Source of the DNA: Bacteroidota bacterium
GTDB taxonomy: Bacteria > Bacteroidota > Ignavibacteria > Kapaibacteriales > NICIL-2
Direction: 5' to 3'
Length of the DNA stretch: 61,733 bases
Assembly: GCA_019695345.1 (NCBI GenBank)
Contig: JAIBAE010000018.1
Coordinates: 1 to 61,733, forward strand
Part shown: piece by piece, positions 33,805 through 44,289 of the stretch
How the letters are laid out: each line of letters starts with the position of its first letter
How positions within the stretch are numbered: position 1 is the first letter of the stretch
Translations under genes and position numbers: made by a program
Notes under the pieces: generated by a model
Told to the model about the DNA's origin: nothing
Databases searched by the model: none
What the model saw: only the letters and a program-made list of their open reading frames with translations

Positions 33805-36800
33805 TTAATGAACAACTCTGAACATACGTTGCGCTGTTGTGTTATCGGCTTGTACGGTTGCTACATACCACCCGCTTGTAAAGTCTTGAACGCGTACTTC
33901 TATCTCGTAATCTCCTTTGTTCATGTACTCGTTGTTCAATACCGTTACCACTGTTTCACCTGTGGCTGTTAGAACTTTTACAGTAATGTTTGCGCTTACT
34001 TCGCTATGGAACTTTATTACTATTCCTGATGATGCAGGGTCGGGGACGATACTTAGTATACGTACAACATTTTCGCCAATGCTTGTAGTTGTTGTTGGCT
34101 GAGTTGTTGGAACTGATTCTTTACTTTCCAAACGTGCAAGGCGAGATTTGAGTTCAGCAATTTCTTTGGCTTGTGCTGTAAGCTCTTGCTGTTGTGCCTC
34201 GTTTTGTTTTAAAAGTTGCTGACCTGTGTAGAGTGCAACCCCGGCAATATCCGTAGAGGCAAGATACTTCCTGCTCTCTTGGTTATCTAAAACACCTGTA
34301 CCAAAGTTATCACGGAAGTCTTCGGCAAAGGGACCAATGTGATATTCCTGCGTACCTTTATACCACCAACCTCTAATATCCATATTACGCACTTTGTTTA
34401 CCACCTCGGCACTATCTAATGTGGTATATCGGTCTTTGAAAGTACGCGAGGAACCATTTGTCCATACACCACCTGTTGTAAGAAATGCGCCGTTACCGTT
34501 GCTGCCGTCTGTACCCACATGTATTGGGTAATCCATATCCTCTCGGTTTAACCCTAAGCGTCCGTGGAGTGTTGGCTCGAAGAAGTAAACTCGTTGGTCT
34601 TCTGTAACAGTAGGGACAACATTCACACCAAACACAAGATTATACAGTCCGTTGGCTGTATTTCCTGACCCTCCCGGAATACAAGAATAAAAACCACTCA
34701 CGGTATTTTGATTGCCACCTGCCACCGATGAGTACGCGACAGCAGTGTTGCCTGCACCGCCACCAATGGTCGAGAAAGCTCCGCTTGCAGTGTTACTAGC
34801 ACCACCGGCTACTGTACTACAATTACTTGAGGCAGTATTCGACAATCCACCGCCAACGGTTGAGCGTCCCCCGTTGGCATGATTACTGTTACCACCACCA
34901 ACTGTGCACTCGGTATTAATTGTCGAATTCCCGTTTCCACCACCAATAAAACTTCCGCTACCTCCTGCTCTATTGTTTAGACCACCACTAACTGTTGCAT
35001 AAGAGCTCCATGCTGCATTAAGATACCCGCCACCAACAACAGCACGGTCGCCACTGGCTGTATCCAATTCACCACCACCTACAGTTGAACGTAGCCCTGA
35101 TGCCAGATTATTTTTTCCGCCTCCTATAAAACTTCCAGTACCTGAAGACAGATTGTTTCTCCCGCCACTAATTGTTGACGACGCCCCGCTTGCTACATTA
35201 AATGTCCCCCCCCCTACTGATGCAGTGTCACCAGTTGCCCAGTTATATTCACCACCTCCTATTGTTGACACATCACCAGTTGCAAAATTGCTGCTTCCAC
35301 CACATATTGATGAATAAATTCCATCAGCCTTATTTCCAGTACCACCAGCTATTACTGAAGCAATATTAGTTGCATCGTTACTACTTCCACCACCTACCGA
35401 TGACTGATTACCGCTAGCGACGTTTCCATACCCGCCACCTACAAATGCACGGTCGCCACTGGCTGTATCGCTTTCACCACCGCCTACCGTTGAACGTAGC
35501 CCGGAAGCCAGATTACTATTTCCTCCAGCTACGGTGGCATCAGAATTACTTGCTCTATTTCCGTTACCACCTCCTACTATACTTCCACCACCCGATGCCG
35601 TATTGTTTAAACCACCACTAATTATAGCATAACTTCCACTTGCAGTATTGATTAGCCCACCGCCCACCGTAGAACGTAGCCCGGAAGCGAGATTACTGTT
35701 TCCACCACCTATAGTGGCATCGGAATTACTTGCATTATTTCCGTAACCACCTCCTACTGTGCTGGCAGCCCCTGTAGCGTTGTTATTTAAGCCTCCGTTA
35801 ATTACTGAATAATCTCCACTCGCAGTATCTGCCAGACCGCCCGATACAGTTGAGTAAAGTCCCGAAGCCATGTTCTCATACCCTCCGCTTACTATTGCAT
35901 AATTCCCACTTGCAGTGTTACTAATTCCTCCGCTTACTGTTGCTTGACTCCCAATTGCCCTGTTACCACTTCCACCGCTTACTGTTGCAGCAAAACCTGA
36001 TGCTGTATTGCTTGCTCCTCCGCCAACAACTGAACCATTGCCGCTGGCAACGCCAAGATCACCACCAGCAACTGTTGAAAATGTCGCCGAAGCCGTATTT
36101 GTCTTTCCACCACCTACTACACTTTGGCTACCCGATGCTGTATTGTTCATACCGCCGGCAATGGTAGAATTAGCTCCTGCTGCTACCTGTGTATTTGCAC
36201 TGCGTGATATTTGTAAATCTACTGCATTGCTTCCGCGTTTATTGCCACCGCTAGTAGCATTATCGGGTAGGTCTGCCAGAATAGCCCCTGTTCCTTTAGG
36301 ACTAAACACTGCATCAATGTTTGTTTCTATACCACTTGCTTGTAGGCGATGCGCAGGTATTGTAGTATTGGGGGCAGAAGTACTGCGAGTTTCGCTAAAG
36401 TTACTTAAACCGGTAACAGTGATCCAACTCATGACACCGCTTGCATTAGAGCTAAGGATTTGTCCGGCAGATGGAGCTGTACTTGGTAAGGTGTAGGTTA
36501 TATCTGCCGCTTGCGAAGCAGCTTGAAATGCCGTATAGTTTGTTCCTGCTGCGGGGAACGTTCCATCAGCACTTTGTGCCTCGTAGAAACGTAGTTGCGA
36601 TGCTGTGTTATCGGTATTACCAAGCCAGAGGTCGGCGTTTCCAAAGTATGCAGTGCGGGGAACATCAACAAAGGCACTGTCATCATTTGTGTTAAATCCA
36701 TTAAAGCCAAAAGAGCCGTTTGCGTTTGAACCCAAGCGCATTGCATAGCCGCCTGCTATCGTTGAGTACGTACCACTTGCATTATTCAAGTGTCCACCGG

Positions 36801-39800
36801 TTATTGAGGCCTTAAACCCGGGGGCTGTATTAAGATGTCCACCGGCAACCGTACTCGAATTCCCTGTAGCTGAATTCTGCCAACCACCGGCAACTACTGC
36901 ACCATCGTTTGTTGCGGAGTTGCCAATACCTCCACCAACAGTAGCCCGTAAGCCAGAAGCAGTATTTTGCACCCCTCCGCTAACGGTAGCTTGTGATCCG
37001 CTTGCTGTGTTTTGCAAACCACCACCAACGGTTGACTCAAAATTACTTGAGGTGTTCTGATTCCCACCAGCTACCGTGCTTGCCTGTGCTGTAGAACTAT
37101 TATCATATCCACCACCTACAACCGACCAATTACCGCTTGCTGTATCTTGCTGTCCACCAGCCACGGTACTGTTTGCCCCTGATGCCAGATTTTTCCAACC
37201 ACCCGAAATTGTACTTACATCGGCAGAAGCACGGTTTGCGCTACCACCGGCTATAGTTGCATTTACACCACTTGCAACATTTATATCACCACCACCAATT
37301 ACCGACCAATTGCCACTTGCGGTGTTTGTTTCTCCGCCTGCTATTACAGACCAGCTACCACTTGCAACCTGTGTATTTGCAGTACGACTCATTGACCAAT
37401 CAACCGATTTTGTTCCGCGTTTGTTGCCGCCGGTTGTAGTGCCATCGGCTACCTGAGCAGTTAATGCACCTGTGCCTTTAGGCGAGAATGCGGCATCAAT
37501 ATTTGTTTCTACACCCGTTGTTATAAGTTGATGCACCGGCACGGTTGCATTTGGTGCTGTTGTACTACGGTTTTCGTTAAAGTAAACCATTCCGCTATTG
37601 TCTGCACTTGCAACCCATGCTGTGCCGTTCCATTTTAAAACTTGCCCGGTTGTTGCACCTTTCTGAGCTATTGTTGGTGCTGGGTAGGTTCCGGTTAAAT
37701 CTCCGCTTGCTGCGCCTGAGGCGGAAGGAGTAGTCCAACTCATTACACCCGTCGTGGTCGCCGAGAGAACCTGCCCCGATATACTAGGCGCATCCGTTGG
37801 TAATGTATAGGTAACATCTGTTGTTTGTGTTCCAGCTTTGAATGCCGTATAGTTAGTTCCTATTGCGGGGAATGTTCCATCCGCCGCTTGTGCTTCGTAA
37901 AAGCGTAACTGACTTGCCTGATTGCGTGTGTTGCCAAGCCACATATCTACGTTGCCAAAGTATGCGGTGCGTGCTGTGTTTACGTATGCGCTGTCGGCGT
38001 AGGTTGCAAAGCCGTTGTAAGCAAACGAACCCTCGGCACTATTGCCTAAACGCATGCCGTACCCGCCCGGTATTGTTCCGTAGGAGAACTCTGCGGTGTT
38101 GCTGAAGCCACCACCTATTGCTGTTGCAAAGTATGTTGCTTTATTACTGTTGCCACCCGCAATCACTGCGTGGTCGCCCGTAAGCACGTTTGCATTCCCA
38201 CCCGAGATGGTTCCATACGAACCCGTTGTTATTGAGTTTGCGTTTCCACCACCAATTGTTGAATAGTTTGTTGCATTTGTGTTATTGTTTCCACCTGCAA
38301 TGGTAGCATTTCCGCCACTTGCTGTATTACCGGTTCCACCCGCAACAACAGCATTGGCAGCACTTGCAGTATTGTTAAGTCCGCCGCCAATTACAGCAAC
38401 ACTGCCACTTGCAGTATTACCTTGACCGCTTCCTACAAATGCTCCGTATGCGCTTGCCGTGTTTTGCCAACCACCCGCTATTGTAGCATTTTGTCCAGAT
38501 GCGGTATGATAAATTCCACCACCAACAAAGGAGTTTACTCCGGCTACGTTTAACAAACCACCGGCAACAGTACCAAACTGTCCGGCTGTGTTTTGCGCAC
38601 CTCCGCCTATTACGGCGTTTGGTCCGCTTGCTACTTGTGTGTTTGCCACACGCGAGGTTTGCCAATCAACAGCGTTTGCACCACGTTTGTTTCCACCGGT
38701 TGCTGTGCCATCGGCTACTTGTGCCGATATGGAGCCTGTACCTTTAGGTGTAAGAGTAACATCAATGTTTGTTTCTGCGCCGCTTACAAGAAGTTGATGT
38801 ACGGGGACTGTTGCGTTTGGTGCAGTTGTGTTTCTGTTTTCTGTATAGTATTGCAGCGCGTTATCGTTTGATGCAACCCATGTTGAGCCATTCCATTTTA
38901 ATATCTGTCCGGTTGTTGCACCGTTGGATGCAAGTTTGGCTGCGGTTACACTGCCATCAGCAAGTTTGCTTGTTGTTACGTTTGCATCAATGATGTTGGT
39001 TGTACCGACTGCATTCGTTGCAAGTTTAGTGTTGGTAATTGCACCAGCCGCTACTGTTGGTGCAGGATAGGTTCCTGTTAAATCTCCGCTTGCCGCACCA
39101 GTTGGTGGCAATGTTGTTGGTGCTCCTGTTAGCTTACTATAACTAATACCGTTTGCTACTTTGATATCGGTAATGGAGCCATCGGCTAACTTTGATGTTG
39201 TTACGTTTGCATCAATGATGTTGGTTGTACCAACTGCATTCGTTGCAAGTTTTGTGTTGGTAATTGCCCCTGCCGCTACTGTTGGTGCGGGATACGTGCC
39301 GGTTAGGTCTCCGCTTGCCGCACCGTTTGGTGGTAAACTTGTTGGGGCGCCGGTTAGCTTACTATAGCTAATTCCGTTTGCTATTTTTACATCCGTTACA
39401 CTTGCATCGGCAAGTTTTGCTGTGGTTACATTTGCATCAATAATGTTGGTTGTACCAACTGCATTCGTTGCAAGTTTAATATTTGTTACGGAAGCATCGG
39501 CAAGTTTAGGATTTGTAATCGCTCCTACTGCTACTGTTGGCGCGGGATAGGTTCCGGTTAAGTCGCCGCTTGCCGTACCACTTGGTGGTAATGTTGTTGG
39601 CGTTCCCGTTAACTTACTATAGCTGATACCATTTGCTACTTTCGCATCCGTTACACTTGCATCGGCAAGTTTTGATGATGTTACGTTTGCATCAATGATG
39701 TTGGTTGAGCCAACTGCATTCGTTGCAAGCTTTGTGTTTGTAATCGCTCCCGCTGCTACTGTTGGTGCCGGATATGTTCCGGTTAAGTCGCCACTTGCCG

Positions 39801-42800
39801 CACCACTTGGTGGTAACGTTGTTGGCGCACCCGTTAGTTTACTATAGCTAATACCATTTGCTACTTTCGCATCGGTTACACTGCCATCAGCAAGTTTTAC
39901 TGTGGTTACGTTGGCATCAATGATGTTGGTTGTACCGACTGCATTGAGTGCGAGTTTCGTATTAGTAATAGCACCTGCCGCTACTGTTGGTGCTGGATAT
40001 GTTCCTGTTAAGTCGCCACTTGCCACGCCACTTGGCGGCAATGTTGTTGGCGCGCCCGTTAGTTTACTATAGCTAATACCATTTGCTACTTTGATATCGG
40101 TGATGGAACCATCGGCTAACTTTGATGTTGTTACGTTTGCATCCACAATGTTTGTTGTCGCTACAGAGTTCAATGCAAGTTTGGGATTGCTTACACTTCC
40201 GTCTATGATATTGATTGTGCTAACTGCGTTGAGCGCAAGTTTTGGATTAGTAATAGATGCATCGGCAATCTTGGCTGAGGTTACATTAGCATCAATGATA
40301 TTTGTTGTACCAACTGCATTAGCTGCGAGCTTTGTATTGGTAATTGCTCCTGCCGCTACTGTTGGCGCGGGATACGTACCGGTTAAGTCACCGCCTGCCG
40401 CGCCACTTGGTGGTAAGGTTGATGGCGTTCCTGTTAGCTTACTATAGCTGATACCATTTGCTACTTTCGCATCCGTTACACTGCCATCAGCAAGTTTTGC
40501 TGTCGTTACGTTTGCATCAATAATGTTTGTTGTTGCTACAGAGTTTAATGCAAGCTTGGGATTAGTTACCGAACCATCAGCAAGTTTTGCAGTTGTTACG
40601 TTTGCATCTATAATGTTTGTTGTTGCCACAGAGTTTAATCCAAGTTTGGGATTAGTTACCGAGCCATCAGCAAGCTTCGATGTGGTAACGTTTGCATCAA
40701 TAATGTTTGTTGTTGCTACGGAGTTCAACGCAAGTTTTGGATTGGTTACCGAGCCATCGGCTAACTTTGATGTTGTTACGTTTGCATCAATAATGTTGGT
40801 TGTTGCTACAGAGTTTAATGCAAGTTTGGGATTGGTTACCGAGCCATCAGCGAGCTTCGTTGTTGTTACGTTTGCATCTATAATGTTGGTTGTTGCCACA
40901 GAATTTAATGCTAACTTGGGATTAGTTACCGAACCATCAGTAAGCTTCGATGTGGTTACGTTTGCATCAATAATGTTGGTTGTTCCTACTGAGTTTAATG
41001 CAAGCTTTGTATTGGTAATTGCTTCGGCTGCTACCGTTGGTGCAGGATATGTGCCTGTTAAGTCTCCACCTGCCACACCACTTGGTGGTAATGCTGTTGG
41101 CGCACCTGTTAACTTACTATAACTGATACCGTTTGCTACCTTCGCATCCGTTATACTGCCATCGGCGAGCTTTGCTGTGGTTACGTTTGCATCAATAATA
41201 TTACTTGTGGCTACAGCGTTTAATGCAAGTTTTGGATTAGTTACCGAACCATCGGCTAACTTTGCTGTCGTTACGTTTGCATCAATAATATTGGTTGTTG
41301 CTACAGCGTTTAATGCAAGTTTTGGATTAGTTACCGAGCCATCGGCAAGTTTACTTGTCGTTACGTTTGCATCTATAATGTTGGTTGTTGCTACGGAGTT
41401 CAACGCAAGCTTTGGATTAGTTACCGAACCATCAGCAAGTTTTGCTGTAGTTACACTTGCATCGGTAATCTTTGAGGTTGTGACTGAGTTATCGGATAGT
41501 TTGTTGGTTGTCACCGCTGCTGTTGCTATGGTTGGGAATGGATATGTTCCCGTTAAATCTCCACCGGCTGCACCGCTTGGTGGTAAGCTGCTTGGCGCGC
41601 CGGTTAACTTACCATAACTAATACCGTTTGCTACTTTCGCATCCGTTACACTGCCATCGACTAATTTGTTTGTGGTTACATTGCCATCGGCAATCTTTAC
41701 CGTTGTTACAGCGTTATCTGCAAGTTTATTTGTTGATATTGCTCCCGCTGCTACCGTTGGTGCAGGGTATGTTCCTGTTAAATCTCCTGTTGCTGCTCCG
41801 CCTGGTGGTAAACTGCTTGGCGCGCCGGTTAACTTACTATAACTGATTCCGTTTGCTACCTTCGCATCCGTTACACTGCCATCGGCGAGTTTTACGGTGG
41901 TTACGTTGGCATCCACAATATTAGTTGTTGCTACGGAGTTTACGGCAAGCTTTGTGTTTGTAATTGCACCTGCCGCTACTGTAGGATTTGGATACATCCC
42001 CGATAAATCTCCGCCGGCAAATCCATCCGGTGGTAAACTTGTTGGTACTCCTGTTAGTTTACTATAACTAATACCATTGGCTACCTTCGCATCCGTTACA
42101 CTGCCATCGGCAAGTTTATTTGTTGTTACTGCTCCTGCGGCTACACTTGGTGCTGGGTATGTGCCCGTTAAATCTCCTCCTGCTGCACCGCTTGGTGGTA
42201 AACTTGTTGGTGTACCCGTTAGTTTACTATAACTTATTCCGTATGCTACTTTACTATCGGTAACTGCACTGTCTGCAAGTTTTGTAGTTGTTACATTACC
42301 ATCGGCAATCTTGGTTGTTGTTATTGCCCCTGTTGCTACACTTGGCGCAGGGTATGTGCCGGTTAAATCTCCTCCTGCTGCACCACTTGGTGGTAAGGTT
42401 GTTGGTAGTACTCCTGCTGCTAATTTTGATTGCGGTATTGCGCCGTCTTTTATTTCTATTGTTGTATTTGGTCCGCTGCCATTGGTTACCGTTATCACGC
42501 CATCGGTACTTTTTAGGGTCTGTACCCCGGTCTGAAGCGTGGTTATCAGAATTGTATCTCTGTTTACCGAAACACTTGTTACACCAACACCCTTTAGTGT
42601 TATATCTCCCTGTATTTTATTCAGGCTGCGCACAGCACCGCTTGCTGTAGGAGATAGCGATTGTGCTACTGCCGATTCCGATGAACGCAGTGCGTACGGG
42701 GCGGCTGATAGTGCCACACGTGGTACAAGTTCACTGCCACCCTGAATTGTAATCCCCAAGTAATACTGTGTATCAAACGGTAACGTAAGCGGGGTGGTAA

Positions 42801-43038
42801 TACCTAAACGGGTATCAAACACACCAAACGAGGTTGTTACACTTTGTGTTTCCGTCCATAACGGGGTGCCACCACTTTCTTTATCGTATAACGTAAACGT
42901 CAGCGTATAGTTTCCGTTTGTTACCGGTTCTTGCAGAGTGTTGGTTAACACTCCCTGATACGACAGCACGCGCGGCTCGGCAGAAAATGCCATGACGGAA
43001 AACAGAATATATAAAGCAAGCAGAAGGAAGTTTTTCAT
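33805..43038 (-). CDS. Giant repetitive surface fibre/adhesin with S74 chaperone domain and T9SS tail
   Basis: 3,077 residues from ATG 43038, which gives the signal peptide MKNFLLLALYILFSVMAFSA; an upstream ATG at 43083 does not. Residues ~20-210 are the N-terminal domain usual in such proteins (VLSYQGVLTN...PYALRSSE). ~215-1385 is an array of GDLTGTYPAPTVAAGAIT and TTNIIDANVTTSKLADGSVT units (30 and 75 residues). Three blocks of 15-residue GG..N.ASG..S.V repeats follow (~1473-1647, 1887-2100, 2284-2797), like YadA/Hep_Hag heads but one residue longer, separated by near-identical linkers. A peptidase S74/endosialidase chaperone-like domain (~2830-2940, NGSSRTFKDRY), a coiled coil and a T9SS sorting domain end it. 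A homotrimeric surface fibre is inferred. Confidence 0.88.
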   Translation of the reverse strand: MKNFLLLALYILFSVMAFSAEPRVLSYQGVLTNTLQEPVTNGNYTLTFTLYDKESGGTPLWTETQSVTTSFGVFDTRLGITTPLTLPFDTQYYLGITIQGGSELVPRVALSAAPYALRSSESAVAQSLSPTASGAVRSLNKIQGDITLKGVGVTSVSVNRDTILITTLQTGVQTLKSTDGVITVTNGSGPNTTIEIKDGAIPQSKLAAGVLPTTLPPSGAAGGDLTGTYPAPSVATGAITTTKIADGNVTTTKLADSAVTDSKVAYGISYSKLTGTPTSLPPSGAAGGDLTGTYPAPSVAAGAVTTNKLADGSVTDAKVANGISYSKLTGVPTSLPPDGFAGGDLSGMYPNPTVAAGAITNTKLAVNSVATTNIVDANVTTVKLADGSVTDAKVANGISYSKLTGAPSSLPPGGAATGDLTGTYPAPTVAAGAISTNKLADNAVTTVKIADGNVTTNKLVDGSVTDAKVANGISYGKLTGAPSSLPPSGAAGGDLTGTYPFPTIATAAVTTNKLSDNSVTTSKITDASVTTAKLADGSVTNPKLALNSVATTNIIDANVTTSKLADGSVTNPKLALNAVATTNIIDANVTTAKLADGSVTNPKLALNAVATSNIIDANVTTAKLADGSITDAKVANGISYSKLTGAPTALPPSGVAGGDLTGTYPAPTVAAEAITNTKLALNSVGTTNIIDANVTTSKLTDGSVTNPKLALNSVATTNIIDANVTTTKLADGSVTNPKLALNSVATTNIIDANVTTSKLADGSVTNPKLALNSVATTNIIDANVTTSKLADGSVTNPKLGLNSVATTNIIDANVTTAKLADGSVTNPKLALNSVATTNIIDANVTTAKLADGSVTDAKVANGISYSKLTGTPSTLPPSGAAGGDLTGTYPAPTVAAGAITNTKLAANAVGTTNIIDANVTSAKIADASITNPKLALNAVSTINIIDGSVSNPKLALNSVATTNIVDANVTTSKLADGSITDIKVANGISYSKLTGAPTTLPPSGVASGDLTGTYPAPTVAAGAITNTKLALNAVGTTNIIDANVTTVKLADGSVTDAKVANGISYSKLTGAPTTLPPSGAASGDLTGTYPAPTVAAGAITNTKLATNAVGSTNIIDANVTSSKLADASVTDAKVANGISYSKLTGTPTTLPPSGTASGDLTGTYPAPTVAVGAITNPKLADASVTNIKLATNAVGTTNIIDANVTTAKLADASVTDVKIANGISYSKLTGAPTSLPPNGAASGDLTGTYPAPTVAAGAITNTKLATNAVGTTNIIDANVTTSKLADGSITDIKVANGISYSKLTGAPTTLPPTGAASGDLTGTYPAPTVAAGAITNTKLATNAVGTTNIIDANVTTSKLADGSVTAAKLASNGATTGQILKWNGSTWVASNDNALQYYTENRNTTAPNATVPVHQLLVSGAETNIDVTLTPKGTGSISAQVADGTATGGNKRGANAVDWQTSRVANTQVASGPNAVIGGGAQNTAGQFGTVAGGLLNVAGVNSFVGGGIYHTASGQNATIAGGWQNTASAYGAFVGSGQGNTASGSVAVIGGGLNNTASAANAVVAGGTGNTASGGNATIAGGNNNTNATNYSTIGGGNANSITTGSYGTISGGNANVLTGDHAVIAGGNSNKATYFATAIGGGFSNTAEFSYGTIPGGYGMRLGNSAEGSFAYNGFATYADSAYVNTARTAYFGNVDMWLGNTRNQASQLRFYEAQAADGTFPAIGTNYTAFKAGTQTTDVTYTLPTDAPSISGQVLSATTTGVMSWTTPSASGAASGDLTGTYPAPTIAQKGATTGQVLKWNGTAWVASADNSGMVYFNENRSTTAPNATVPVHQLITTGVETNIDAAFSPKGTGALTAQVADGTTTGGNKRGTKSVDWSMSRTANTQVASGSWSVIAGGETNTASGNWSVIGGGDINVASGVNATIAGGSANRASADVSTISGGWKNLASGANSTVAGGQQDTASGNWSVVGGGYDNSSTAQASTVAGGNQNTSSNFESTVGGGLQNTASGSQATVSGGVQNTASGLRATVGGGIGNSATNDGAVVAGGWQNSATGNSSTVAGGHLNTAPGFKASITGGHLNNASGTYSTIAGGYAMRLGSNANGSFGFNGFNTNDDSAFVDVPRTAYFGNADLWLGNTDNTASQLRFYEAQSADGTFPAAGTNYTAFQAASQAADITYTLPSTAPSAGQILSSNASGVMSWITVTGLSNFSETRSTSAPNTTIPAHRLQASGIETNIDAVFSPKGTGAILADLPDNATSGGNKRGSNAVDLQISRSANTQVAAGANSTIAGGMNNTASGSQSVVGGGKTNTASATFSTVAGGDLGVASGNGSVVGGGASNTASGFAATVSGGSGNRAIGSQATVSGGISNTASGNYAIVSGGYENMASGLYSTVSGGLADTASGDYSVINGGLNNNATGAASTVGGGYGNNASNSDATIGGGNSNLASGLRSTVGGGLINTASGSYAIISGGLNNTASGGGSIVGGGNGNRASNSDATVAGGNSNLASGLRSTVGGGESDTASGDRAFVGGGYGNVASGNQSSVGGGSSNDATNIASVIAGGTGNKADGIYSSICGGSSNFATGDVSTIGGGEYNWATGDTASVGGGTFNVASGASSTISGGRNNLSSGTGSFIGGGKNNLASGLRSTVGGGELDTASGDRAVVGGGYLNAAWSSYATVSGGLNNRAGGSGSFIGGGNGNSTINTECTVGGGNSNHANGGRSTVGGGLSNTASSNCSTVAGGASNTASGAFSTIGGGAGNTAVAYSSVAGGNQNTVSGFYSCIPGGSGNTANGLYNLVFGVNVVPTVTEDQRVYFFEPTLHGRLGLNREDMDYPIHVGTDGSNGNGAFLTTGGVWTNGSSRTFKDRYTTLDSAEVVNKVRNMDIRGWWYKGTQEYHIGPFAEDFRDNFGTGVLDNQESRKYLASTDIAGVALYTGQQLLKQNEAQQQELTAQAKEIAELKSRLARLESKESVPTTQPTTTTSIGENVVRILSIVPDPASSGIVIKFHSEVSANITVKVLTATGETVVTVLNNEYMNKGDYEIEVRVQDFTSGWYVATVQADNTTAQRMFRVVH
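34650..36190. repeat. Third 15-residue (45-nt) head-repeat block of the giant gene
   Basis: About 34 degenerate 45-nt units coding V-G-G-G-N-x-N-x-A-S-G-type repeats. Similar blocks lie at about 36740-37380 and 38100-38620. Conservation is at protein level more than DNA level, suggesting old, selected repeats. Confidence 0.75.
38930..42400. repeat. 90-nt and 225-nt tandem array of the giant gene
   Basis: Units coding SVTNPKLALNSVATTNIIDA and DANVTTSKLADG repeat every 90 nt (clear at 40490-41000 and 41170-41480). Larger units that add SYSKLTGAPTTLPPSGAASG and GDLTGTYPAPTVAAG repeat every 225 nt (for example 39060 and 39285). DNA identity between units is high, so the array is prone to copy-number change and to assembly collapse. 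Confidence 0.85.
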
Positions 43039-43316
43039 TACAGTATTTCTGGTAATGTAGATACAACTAATTATTGAGTGCAAAATATTACTTCTGTACG
43101 GTGAGTTTACGGTGGACGAATACTCAAAAAACCCCTATAGTATAGTACAATCATGGTGGTAGGACAAAAACATCAACCAGAAGTTTGGGATGTGACTGAG
43201 ACTACAAAACAGCCGAAAAACAAAATTTGAGAAGTTTACAGATACTATCCCTGCTATTACATCTGTTTATGGTGTTGTATTCCAGTGTGTGTATGAAGTT
43301 GGCAAGAATATAGGTT

Positions 43317-43593
43317 TTGCTATCGCAATCCGCACCGCACCTTGCAGTAATGCAGGGCGTTGTTGTTGCGGGATAGTACCTCTATTCATTCCAAACCTTT
43401 ATCATCAAGTAATAGCTAAACACAAAAGGTACACAAGAGAACATAAGTTGCACATAAGCACTCTGTGTTTCCCTCTATGTGTCTCTTTGTTAACAACTTA
43501 TACAACGATAAATGTTGTGAAGTACAGTATGATTCTATCCGCAAGAGTACAGTTAGTTTGTAGCTAAGGTTCGGCGCGGTCATGCGATAGCAA
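43317..43593. repeat. B-type inverted-repeat element, copy B9 (277 bp)
   Basis: Left end TTGCTATCGCAATCCGCACC; right end on the minus strand TTGCTATCGCATGACCGCGC; the first 11 nt (TTGCTATCGCA) are identical in both ends. It starts 9 nt after the stop of the DUF2490 gene and fills half of the 43039-43602 gap upstream of the giant gene; the rest (43039-43316) is AT-rich and probably holds that gene's promoter. Confidence 0.75.
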
Positions 43594-43602
43594 ATGAACT
43601 AC

Positions 43603-44289
43603 TTATAACTTAATTGTCCACTCGAACTCTGCGGCAAGAATGTGGTTTGTTTGAAAGTAACGTGTGTGCGAGTTATCGGGCTGCCAAAGATAGTAGAGAT
43701 TTATCTTTTTGTTTTTTGCGAACTCATATTTAACGCCAACTGCATTTTGCCACCAATCCAAATGAAGTTGATTTCCGGGCTTGAAAAACGGCTCGGCGTA
43801 GGCATAAATATCAAGGTGTTTTGTAAGGTCGTATTTTACCGAGCCTCGCAGACGCAGATATGTATCGGTATCGGTAACTCCTTCGTCGTTGCCGGCAAAG
43901 TTCTGCACCTGATATTGAATCATTGGGCGGAGCGACGTTTCAATATCGAAGAGTTTTGTCTTTCCTTCCAATCCAAGCGCATAGCGGTGGTACACGCCGG
44001 GCGTAACCATTGCCAAACGGTAATTTACATTGGCTTCAAAGTGTTTGGAGAACTCACGAGATACATCGGCAAAAAGATACGACCCATAGTAATATCCCGT
44101 ATTATCAATCATTCGCATACGGTATTGCGCCGCGAACATCCATTTATCGGGCAGGTCTAACTTTACAGTTGCACCGTACCACGTTTGGAAATCGGAGTAA
44201 TGCTCGTAACTAAACGCATGTACTACAGAGCACAATATAACAAGTACACAACAACAAACAACGCGATATAATGTGTTCAATTTAGTCAT
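43603..44289 (-). CDS. DUF2490-family outer-membrane protein
   Basis: About 228 residues from ATG 44289, which overlaps the end of the upstream gene (ATGATGACTAA), with AAAGG at proper spacing; an ATG at 44322 lies deeper in that gene. Signal peptide ends at VVHA. The mature part has DFQTWYGATVKLDLPDKWMF, a YRMRMIDNTGYYYGSYLFAD strand pair and a C-terminal AAEFEWTIKL ending, typical of DUF2490 outer-membrane beta-barrels. Function unknown. It is translationally coupled to the DUF4956 gene and closes the CotH-VTC operon; in that context it may export or anchor the product made by the other genes (inference). Confidence 0.82.
   Translation of the reverse strand: MTKLNTLYRVVCCCVLVILCSVVHAFSYEHYSDFQTWYGATVKLDLPDKWMFAAQYRMRMIDNTGYYYGSYLFADVSREFSKHFEANVNYRLAMVTPGVYHRYALGLEGKTKLFDIETSLRPMIQYQVQNFAGNDEGVTDTDTYLRLRGSVKYDLTKHLDIYAYAEPFFKPGNQLHLDWWQNAVGVKYEFAKNKKINLYYLWQPDNSHTRYFQTNHILAAEFEWTIKL

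Noticed and set aside
40091..41617. Long plus-strand frames opposite the giant gene
   Set aside because: They mirror the repeated minus-strand codons, have no start context and repeat with the same period; they are antisense by-products of repetitive coding.
33805..43038. CRISPR array or non-coding satellite in the giant repeat region
   Set aside because: Repeat periods of 45, 90 and 225 nt are multiples of three, the minus-strand frame is open for 3,077 codons with signal peptide and sorting domain, and there are no unique spacers between identical short repeats.
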